A stretch of 64,000 bases of DNA from Methanocalculus sp. (lineage in GTDB: Archaea; Halobacteriota; Methanomicrobia; Methanomicrobiales; Methanocorpusculaceae), in assembly GCA_013329165.1 (NCBI GenBank), contig DUKV01000039.1:34036-98035 (forward strand), in the 5' to 3' direction. Below are positions 20,718-28,145 of the stretch, one piece after another; positions within the stretch are counted from its first letter, which is position 1, and every line of letters begins with the position of its first letter. The notes beneath the pieces were generated by a model. It searched no databases. It saw only the letters and a list, made by a program, of their open reading frames with translations, and was not told where the DNA came from. Position numbers and translations under genes: made by a program.

Positions 20718-23334
20718 TCTCCTGTACTGCTGCTGTCAGAAGATCCACCTCATCGATGGTGGTATAGAGGGCCAGGCTTGCCCTCACCGTTCCATTCGAA
20801 AGACCAAGCGACTCCATCAGCGGCTGGCAGCAGTGGTGTCCGGATCTCACCAGGATATCAAACTCGGCATCAAGGCGTTCTGCAACGTCATGGGGATGGA
20901 GCCCGCCGATCGAAAAAGAGATAACACCGATCCTTGATGCCGGATTGGATGGTGCATGGACGGTAACTCCATCGATCCGCGAGAGGCTCTCGATCAGATG
21001 GGTGGTAAGCTCCTCTTCGTGGCGACGTATCTGATCCATTCCGATCTTCTCAAGGTAGTCGACCGCAACGCCAAGCCCGATTCCGCCTGAGATGTTCGGA
21101 GTACCTGCTTCATACTGCTGGTACCCCTCGATCGGGACAAACCCATCCTGATGCACCTCTTCGATCATCCCGCCACCCAGCATCATCGGTTGAATGATCG
21201 GCTCCCTCATCCAGAGGACACCGGTTCCGGTGGGAGCAAGCATCTTGTGGCCGGAGAAACAGCAGAAATCGCAGCCGATATCACGGACATTCACCGCCAT
21301 ATGCGGAACCGATTGTGCAGCATCAATGAGGAGGAGGGTATTGTATCTCCTGCAGATCTCTCCGATCTCTTTGACAGGCATGATCACCCCGATAGCATTT
21401 GAGGCATGGGTGATCGCAACAAGTTTCGCTCCTCTTCTGACCTCCTCCTCCAAGGCTTCAAGATCGAGTGTGTAGTCCGGCTGTATGCCGATGACCGTGA
21501 TTCCGACTCCCTCTGCTTCCAGTGCCCTCCAGGGCAGGAGGTTTGAATGGTGTTCGAGGATGGTGGTGATTATCCGATCTCCCGGTTTCCAGGCGAGGCC
21601 ACGGGCAACCATATTGATCGATTCGGTGGTATTCTTTGTAAAGACGGTGGTTCCTTCTTCTCCGCAGATGAACCGGGCGACCTTTTCATGGGCATGCCAG
21701 TACCGTTGCGAGGCGATCTGCGTGAACCTGTGGATGCCTCTTCCGACATTAGATCGATACCGGTGTTCAAACTCAACAACAGCATTGACCACCGGTTCAG
21801 GAGAGAGGCTGATTGACGCTGTATCGAGGTAGATGCAGTCGTGGATGATCGGAAAGTCCCGCCGTACTGTCTCAGAAATGGATGCCTCTTTCATCTTCTC
21901 CAGGGCTTTTTCTTCACCCATATCTCTCGTCCTCGTCCTCTCACTTCTTGTCCGGAGCGCCCCCTCTTTCAGGGTGAAGTCCTTGTTCACCGGGATATCA
22001 TGCTCATGGCAGAGCTCGCGCATCTTCGGGGGGAGTGCCTTCCATCTCCAGAGTCCCCACTGGTGGTATGCATCCGGCAGTCCGTTCTTCTCAGCCCAGT
22101 TCCTGAGGAAGGCATCCCACCGATCAGTCAGATTGGGATGCAATCTTCTGAGCATCTCGTATTCGCTCTCGAGCATTGCCGGGCAGAGATAACAGCCGAT
22201 CCGTTCAAGCCCCATATCATAGAGGGGATTGATCGGGACATCCTGCCACCAGAGGTAGAGGAAGACTTCAAATGCCCGCCAGTTTCGGATCGGTGAGACG
22301 TTCAGCTGGAGAGGGTTTGCCGGGTTCTGGCTCGTCTCATCAAGGTCTGCCCGGTTCCATGACTCGTACCATCGGTTCCCCTGAAAGGTGACGGATGCCC
22401 CAATCTCCGAGAGATAGATCCGGAGCGGGTGGAGTTTTAAGAGCTTGCAGCACCAGCGGTGATCTTTTCCAGGAGGTCCGGCTTTTTCTACTGCTGCGAA
22501 GAAATCTCCGGCTTTCCTGATGATATCGACCTTCTGTGATTCGATATATCTGATCGTCTCGGGGAGCTCAATTCCGGTATCGATGAAGAATGCCGATTCC
22601 ACTCCGGCTTTCCTGGCAAGGTGGAGCACGGCGGCACTGTCTTTTCCTCCTGAAAACGAGACATTTGCAGTTGACCGGTCATTTTTATGTTTTGCAATGA
22701 TCCGCAGGCTATCCCGCTCCATAAGCCTGAGATGGTACTGGTTCTGCTGGATTGCCCTCTTCCAGTCGGGGTTTTTGAAGGGTGCCGGTTCTACCTGTCC
22801 GAGTTCCTTCACCCTGATCGAGCCGCCACGAACGACACCGGTTCCATATTTTCTCCTGTAACTGACGATGACGGTGCCATCCGGTACAGGTGACTTAAGG
22901 GAAAAGCGCTTCCCCCCGATTCTGACCTTCTTCTCCTGGTCGAGGTGCTCGTCAAGGTTTACGATGCCTGTTGTTGCATAGTTCAACAGATAGGGAAGTG
23001 ATTCAGGTGCGATATCCAGTGAGAACTGCCGGGAGACGGGGTCGAAGAGGAGCCATCCAAACCGGCTGCCATTCATGATGATGAGATCGGCCCTGTCCCT
23101 GCCGCCGGTCTTGTTCAGGAGGATGATTTCTGGGAGGGGGACCTCTCCAAACCGGCTGTTGAGCAGCTGTTGAATGAGATCGCGATCTGCATGGAGGGCG
23201 GGCCTCAGGTCATATGGTTCCAGCAGGGGGATTACCCGCGCCTCTCTTCCGCATCCGCATCTCCTCCCGATAAGCGGAAGATTGCAGGTATCGCACCAGA
23301 AAAGTTCCTTTTTGATAGCCGGCTCTCGCATCAT
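20701..23334 (-). CDS. PP-loop (PAPS-reductase-like) and cysteine desulfurase fusion
   Basis: An 877-residue two-enzyme fusion. Residues 1-35 form a zinc-ribbon-like segment (CDTC, CGCG); residues 140-185 look like a small beta-rich, possibly PUA-type domain; residues 220-440 form a PAPS-reductase-type PP-loop ATPase with NVSFSGGKDSAAVLHLA, HRWCCKLLKLHP and IGCYLCP. Residues 488-877 are a complete group II cysteine desulfurase (SufS/CsdA type): PLP lysine in SGHKML near residue 697 and catalytic cysteine in RSGHHCCQP near residue 834. The arrangement suggests sulfur passing from desulfurase to PP-loop domain, perhaps for thiolation rather than sulfate reduction. Downstream of nrdD, convergent with fdhD. 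Confidence 0.88.
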   Translation of the reverse strand: MMREPAIKKELFWCDTCNLPLIGRRCGCGREARVIPLLEPYDLRPALHADRDLIQQLLNSRFGEVPLPEIILLNKTGGRDRADLIIMNGSRFGWLLFDPVSRQFSLDIAPESLPYLLNYATTGIVNLDEHLDQEKKVRIGGKRFSLKSPVPDGTVIVSYRRKYGTGVVRGGSIRVKELGQVEPAPFKNPDWKRAIQQNQYHLRLMERDSLRIIAKHKNDRSTANVSFSGGKDSAAVLHLARKAGVESAFFIDTGIELPETIRYIESQKVDIIRKAGDFFAAVEKAGPPGKDHRWCCKLLKLHPLRIYLSEIGASVTFQGNRWYESWNRADLDETSQNPANPLQLNVSPIRNWRAFEVFLYLWWQDVPINPLYDMGLERIGCYLCPAMLESEYEMLRRLHPNLTDRWDAFLRNWAEKNGLPDAYHQWGLWRWKALPPKMRELCHEHDIPVNKDFTLKEGALRTRSERTRTRDMGEEKALEKMKEASISETVRRDFPIIHDCIYLDTASISLSPEPVVNAVVEFEHRYRSNVGRGIHRFTQIASQRYWHAHEKVARFICGEEGTTVFTKNTTESINMVARGLAWKPGDRIITTILEHHSNLLPWRALEAEGVGITVIGIQPDYTLDLEALEEEVRRGAKLVAITHASNAIGVIMPVKEIGEICRRYNTLLLIDAAQSVPHMAVNVRDIGCDFCCFSGHKMLAPTGTGVLWMREPIIQPMMLGGGMIEEVHQDGFVPIEGYQQYEAGTPNISGGIGLGVAVDYLEKIGMDQIRRHEEELTTHLIESLSRIDGVTVHAPSNPASRIGVISFSIGGLHPHDVAERLDAEFDILVRSGHHCCQPLMESLGLSNGTVRASLALYTTIDEVDLLTAAVQEITRSL

Positions 23335-23382
23335 TCACTCTATTGGTGCTTTGAGGCGATGAAAGATATGGTGGGGAGGTGT

Positions 23383-25566
23383 TCAGATGAGCACACGCCG
23401 GTCTGCCTGAGCAATGCTCCCGCTTGCTTCCGGTTTTTTATCAGAGCGGTACTCTGTGAACTGTTTCAGTGATACCGTCAGGTCACGGGTGAAAGCAAAG
23501 TACCCGATCTGGGTGGTTCTGCAGAGGTTCATCGCCATATCCATCAGCCCGCGTGGATCCGGTCTTGCCTCGCCAAGCCAGATATGGAAGATATTGCCCC
23601 CGTCTACGATCGGGAAGAAGACATGTTCGATCTCCATGCGCTTTGTCAGGGGAACATCAGCTGATGGTGTCACGTGGATGCCGTTTGTGTAGTAAACCGG
23701 GAGATCGAGTGTCTTCTTTGACCGTTCAAGCAGGTTCTTTGTATCGCCTTTAACAATTTTTAAGGCATGGGGGCGGAACTGTTCGTCAAGAATGTCGGCA
23801 ACGGCAAACCGCTGCCCTGTCGTCTCTGCGGGGGTGCGTGCCAGTGCGATCGTCATCCCGTGTTTTACAGAGAGTTTCTTTGCATACTGTTCCATCTCGG
23901 TCATTGTCCGGACGGCAAACCGGAATGCATCTTTTGTCTCATGCAGCTGGGAGCCGATATGATGCTGTATCATCTCGTTGACACCGACGATCCCAACGGT
24001 ATACACAAGCCCCTCCAGATCGACTGCCACTGATCCCCGTTCCCCGGTAATCGGATCTTTTGGCCTCTGCATCGCAAACGGCATACGTCCGTTTGCCCTG
24101 ACAAGCTCCATCCAGCGGCGTTTGATCTTGAAGATCGAGACCGCCGAATCCATCAGTTTCCGGAGTTCGGCAAAGAGTTTCTGATCATCGTGATCGGCCC
24201 GGTATGCTGCCCGCGGACAGTTCACCGAGATCACCTGCCACGATCCCATCGAGAAGTGTTTGCCATCCGTGAAGGTGAGTTTGTCCTCGAATGTGGTGTC
24301 ATTTGCTGCGGTTGTCGAGAACTGGTAGGCACAGCACTGGTAACAGGAGATCCCCTCACCGGCACCACGGTATGCAGGGAGCTGGTTGTCATAGTAGGGG
24401 GTACCGAACTTTGATGCAAGCTCAAAGGTCATCAGGTAGAGTTCACGGTAGGTGGGAATATCCGGGTGGTGTGCATTGAACTCCTCATCCTCTTCCATAA
24501 AGTCCGGTTCGATGCTGATCTCGGGTTTTGGGAAGTTGAAGGGCTTGCCCCAGTTGTCGCCTTCAAGCATCACCTCCATCAGGGTTGCAAAGAGGAGGCG
24601 GACTTCACGTTCAAACTCCCCATATGTCCTGACCGGCGCCTGCATGCCATTCCAGACCTTGCCTTTGAAGACGATTGGCTTGTTGCGCCAGAGTTGGGGG
24701 ACTCCCGGAGAGAGCTGGACTGAAGAGAAGACGACCTGGCCGCCGCGTGCCACCATCATCTGGGTCATCTCATAGACGAACATCTGCATCAGCTGTTTGA
24801 TCTCGGCCCTGTCCATCCCCTCAACGTAGGGGGCTAAGAAGGTGAGGAAGTTGTAATAACCCTGCCCGCCGGCAAAGTTGGTCTGTGCGGATCCAAGGGC
24901 CTTGACTGCATGGAGGACTGCCACCTCAGCCCGTTTAGCGGGTCCTGCAACACTGGCTTTTGTCCCGTTTCCATCTGGCATTAGGCCATAGTAGAAGAAA
25001 TAGCGGAGGTCCCAGTCCTGGCAGAACGGTCTTGTCCCGAAATATTCGAGATCATGAATATGCATGTCGCCGGTCAGGTGGAGATCGGCAAGTTCAGGTG
25101 GGAGCTGAAGCAGGTACTGCTCTTTACTGATCTTGTCTGCCTTCTTCTTGTGCGAGGTTTCGGCATTCTCCTGGAGGTTCGAGTTGTCCTTTGCCTCAAA
25201 CCCCCTCCCGACATCGATTAAATGCGCATCATAGACGGGAGTTCCGACACGGGTACAGACATTCCGGTAATCGACAAGCCCCTCTTCGAGGAGGGTGATG
25301 TTCATGATCTCACGGATAAGGGGGCCGGAGAGGAAGGTGAGGCCGAGCTTTTTGATCCGGATCTCAACATTCTGGGCTATCCGGTCGGCGAGTTCGAGGT
25401 CCGCCCCCTCCCTCCCATAAAATGTCTCGACAAGGCGGGTCTCATTGAGTATCTGCTGGACGATCTTCTGGCGATCCCAGTCCAGCATGTGGCCATGGGA
25501 CGTCCGCACCCTGGGCATAGGGGGTTGAAATGCCCCATCAAGTGTTGACTGCCGCGTATCTTTCAT
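23383..25566 (-). CDS. nrdD: Class III (anaerobic) ribonucleoside-triphosphate reductase, non-canonical C-terminus
   Basis: A 727-residue NrdD that reduces ribonucleotides under anoxia. An ATP-cone-like N-terminus is followed by the ten-stranded barrel with NLQENAETSHKKKADKIS, GDMHIHDLEYF, FAGGQGYYNFLTFL, ISCYQCCAYQF and FFPIVDGGNIFHIW. The protein ends with GYFAFTRDLTVSLKQF and about 25 more residues. No RxxGY glycyl-radical motif and no C-terminal zinc cysteines are visible in any frame before the next gene. The start MKDTRQ at 25566 is chosen because it lies just after the glutaredoxin stop with GGTGA before it. No nrdG is nearby. Confidence 0.9.
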   Translation of the reverse strand: MKDTRQSTLDGAFQPPMPRVRTSHGHMLDWDRQKIVQQILNETRLVETFYGREGADLELADRIAQNVEIRIKKLGLTFLSGPLIREIMNITLLEEGLVDYRNVCTRVGTPVYDAHLIDVGRGFEAKDNSNLQENAETSHKKKADKISKEQYLLQLPPELADLHLTGDMHIHDLEYFGTRPFCQDWDLRYFFYYGLMPDGNGTKASVAGPAKRAEVAVLHAVKALGSAQTNFAGGQGYYNFLTFLAPYVEGMDRAEIKQLMQMFVYEMTQMMVARGGQVVFSSVQLSPGVPQLWRNKPIVFKGKVWNGMQAPVRTYGEFEREVRLLFATLMEVMLEGDNWGKPFNFPKPEISIEPDFMEEDEEFNAHHPDIPTYRELYLMTFELASKFGTPYYDNQLPAYRGAGEGISCYQCCAYQFSTTAANDTTFEDKLTFTDGKHFSMGSWQVISVNCPRAAYRADHDDQKLFAELRKLMDSAVSIFKIKRRWMELVRANGRMPFAMQRPKDPITGERGSVAVDLEGLVYTVGIVGVNEMIQHHIGSQLHETKDAFRFAVRTMTEMEQYAKKLSVKHGMTIALARTPAETTGQRFAVADILDEQFRPHALKIVKGDTKNLLERSKKTLDLPVYYTNGIHVTPSADVPLTKRMEIEHVFFPIVDGGNIFHIWLGEARPDPRGLMDMAMNLCRTTQIGYFAFTRDLTVSLKQFTEYRSDKKPEASGSIAQADRRVLI

Positions 25567-25573
25567 GCAGCCG

Positions 25574-25837
25574 TCACCGTCGGCAGACTTCTGCAATCGA
25601 GGCCGATACAGCACCCTTTTCAAAAATTTCCTGTGAGGTGAAATACCTCTCCCCTACCTGGAGTACCGGTGCTTCCATAACAAAGACGCCGTTCATACGG
25701 AGATCGGTGAGAGCTTCGGGATCCTCAAGGCTTCGTTCCATATAGGGGATCGCATTGTCCTGAAGGTATTGCTTGAGTATTTCACAGTTCGGACAGACTT
25801 CGAGTGAATAGACAATGATTTCATGAACATCAGACAT
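25574..25837 (-). CDS. NrdH/glutaredoxin-like thiol protein
   Basis: An 87-residue thioredoxin-fold protein with the redox motif CPNC near residue 15 (SLEVCPNCEILKQYL) and the cis-proline region EAPVLQVGERYF. It lies 7 bases upstream of nrdD. In Methanosarcina barkeri a similar NrdH protein encoded with class III reductase supplies reducing equivalents, and the same role is inferred. It opens the nrdH-nrdD-PP-loop/desulfurase transcription unit. Confidence 0.85.
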   Translation of the reverse strand: MSDVHEIIVYSLEVCPNCEILKQYLQDNAIPYMERSLEDPEALTDLRMNGVFVMEAPVLQVGERYFTSQEIFEKGAVSASIAEVCRR

Positions 25838-25976
25838 GAGGCATCTCCAGCTATGAGTATAGATCTATACCTACCCTCTATTCTTATTTATCATCTGATA
25901 TCTGTTCCTCCCTGACAGAACATAAGGTGAAGATATTTCCCCTCCTGTGACGAAAACGTAATTAAGGTTACCTGGT

Positions 25977-26516
25977 ATGGTGCGGGCGTTTGTGGCAATT
26001 GATCTTTTACCCTCTCTTCGTGAGGCATTCTCTATCGTGCAGGAGCCACTGCGGCAGTGTTCCGGGCGGCTTTCGATCGTAGATCCAGAACTCCTTCATA
26101 TCACCCTGAAATTCCTTGGAGAACTGCCTGCCGAGCAGGTTGTCAGGGTGAGCGGAGAGCTCAAAACCCTTAAATTCCCGCCGTTCTCAGTTTCGATCAC
26201 CGGCATATCGGCAAACAATCCAAAAGATCCGCGGGTGATCTGGGCAGTGGTGGAGGATGGGGGGAAGACTGCCGCGCTCGCGGAAGCAGTCGGGTCTGTA
26301 ATAGCCCCACTCGGTTTCTCCCCTGAAACACGTCCTTTCCGCCCGCATATCACGATTGCACGGGTGAAGGAGTACCACCCCGATATTCCTCGTGCAATTG
26401 CTCCCTTCTATTCCTGGAACGGGGGCGGGATGCCTGTAGACCGGATTCTCCTGAAGAAGAGTACGCTGACTCCGCAGGGTTCCATCTATGAGACTCTTAC
26501 AGAGGTGCCGTTGTGA
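25977..26516 (+). CDS. thpR: RNA 2',3'-cyclic phosphodiesterase (LigT/ThpR)
   Basis: A 179-residue 2H phosphoesterase. The two catalytic HxTx motifs are present as LHITLKFLGEL (about residue 41) and RPHITIARVKEY (about residue 122), in a protein of normal length. ThpR enzymes hydrolyse 2',3'-cyclic phosphates and can join RNA ends in vitro. The stop overlaps the GTG start of cca by four bases (GTGA), linking it to tRNA 3' end metabolism. Confidence 0.93.
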   Translation: MVRAFVAIDLLPSLREAFSIVQEPLRQCSGRLSIVDPELLHITLKFLGELPAEQVVRVSGELKTLKFPPFSVSITGISANNPKDPRVIWAVVEDGGKTAALAEAVGSVIAPLGFSPETRPFRPHITIARVKEYHPDIPRAIAPFYSWNGGGMPVDRILLKKSTLTPQGSIYETLTEVPL

Positions 26517-27889
26517 CCAGAAGCCCCTTTGAAGAGGAGATCCTTACCCATATCCGGCCGACACCGGAGGAGGTTGAACACCTCCGCACCATCTCTGATC
26601 GGATTATCGCCTATCTTATGGAGTATCACCGGCGTCCTTCGATGGTTGTCGGATCGGTTGCCAGAGGGACATTTGTCCGGGGTGACCGCGATCTTGATAT
26701 CTTCATGCTTTTCCCCCCGGATCTCTCCCGTGAAGATCTGGCGATCGAGGGCATTGCTCTTGGCCGTTCTGTCGTCGATCATTTCGGGGGAACCGCTGTT
26801 GAGAAGTACGCCGAACATCCGTACTTAAAAGCCCGTATCTATGACCTGGATATCGACCTCGTTCCCTGTTACCATGTGGCATCTGCACGCGAGATCAAGA
26901 GTGCGGTGGACAGAACCCCGTTTCATACCCGGTATATCATTCCCCGGATTGTACGGTATATCGATGATGCCCTGCTGATGAAGCAGTTTACTAAAGCAGG
27001 AGGCGTGTATGGATCAGATCATATGACTGAAGGCTTCTCCGGCTATCTCTGCGAACTTCTGGTCATCTATTATGGTGGTTTCAACCCGCTTATCAGGGCG
27101 GCGGCCAGGTGGCGGCCAGGCCTTGTGATCGATCCCGAGAACCACCGGACACGGTCATTTGATGAGCCGCTTGTTGTGGTCGATCCCACCGATCCGAACC
27201 GGAATGTAGCCGCAGCCCTTTCACTTGACCAGATGTGCGCCTTCATAGAGCTTGCACGCGCTTACCTGGACGATCCAACAGAGGCATTCTTCACGATTCA
27301 CCGTCCAGCCTCATTTACCCGAAAGCAGGTGGAGCTGACAGTTGCAGAACGTGGATCTGCACTCTATACTATCTCCTTTCCAACTCCTCCCTATGTTCCT
27401 GATACCATTGTACCACAGCTCCGGAAGAGTGCAGCGGCCATTGCCGATCTCCTGAAACGATCAGGCTTTGCCATAAACCGGATCGACTGCCATATGGGTG
27501 AGAGGCAATCAGTTCTCCTCTTTGAGCTGCTCAATGACAGGGTCTCTCCGGTTATCCGGCATATCGGCCCTCCGGTCATAAACGGTGAAAATGCACACCG
27601 CTTTATCAGAAAATATATCGAAACCCCCCCTCTTTCTGGTCCTTTCATTGAGGATGGTCGATATATCGTTGAGGTTCTCCGCCCCTATACTACAGTTGGA
27701 GCTCTCCTCTCCTCACACGATCTGATCGAAGCAGCACTCGGAAAGCATGTCAGGAAATCGATGGCAGAGCATGGGTGGGAGGTAGCATCCGGTGCCGACT
27801 GCTGGAGTGAGGATCTCTCAGAATTTCTCGCCGCCTTCTTTGAGAGGTCAAGCCCTGCTGTTCGGATCATGAGGATGAGCGGGGAATAG
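26513..27889 (+). CDS. cca: CCA-adding tRNA nucleotidyltransferase (archaeal class I)
   Basis: A 458-residue enzyme that adds CCA to tRNA 3' ends. The nucleotidyltransferase signature VVGSVARGTFVRGDRDLDIF carries the catalytic GS and the two metal-binding aspartates; the third is in IDLVPCY. SAVDRTPFHTRYI and the archaeal-type tail and body regions follow. Starts with GTG, overlapping thpR. It ends with TAG. Neither tRNA gene in this window encodes CCA, consistent with need for this enzyme. Confidence 0.95.
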   Translation: MTRSPFEEEILTHIRPTPEEVEHLRTISDRIIAYLMEYHRRPSMVVGSVARGTFVRGDRDLDIFMLFPPDLSREDLAIEGIALGRSVVDHFGGTAVEKYAEHPYLKARIYDLDIDLVPCYHVASAREIKSAVDRTPFHTRYIIPRIVRYIDDALLMKQFTKAGGVYGSDHMTEGFSGYLCELLVIYYGGFNPLIRAAARWRPGLVIDPENHRTRSFDEPLVVVDPTDPNRNVAAALSLDQMCAFIELARAYLDDPTEAFFTIHRPASFTRKQVELTVAERGSALYTISFPTPPYVPDTIVPQLRKSAAAIADLLKRSGFAINRIDCHMGERQSVLLFELLNDRVSPVIRHIGPPVINGENAHRFIRKYIETPPLSGPFIEDGRYIVEVLRPYTTVGALLSSHDLIEAALGKHVRKSMAEHGWEVASGADCWSEDLSEFLAAFFERSSPAVRIMRMSGE

Positions 27890-28145
27890 TCCGCCATTCC
27901 ATATCCTGGTAAATCAACGTCCCCCTCCTACCGAAGATCCGGATCCTGATCTGAATGCCACGATCTTTAATATGGCCCATAAAGAGGATGGAACATACCG
28001 GGGATCAGCTTCATCCAACCGGACAGGAAGCACCCTGTCTTTATGTCGGGGTGGTTAACGGAATTGAATGGTAATAATCAATTACTTCCGGGTAGATGGA
28101 GTTATACTGTATGATGTGCCGGATCGGTTCGATGACGTTTGATAG

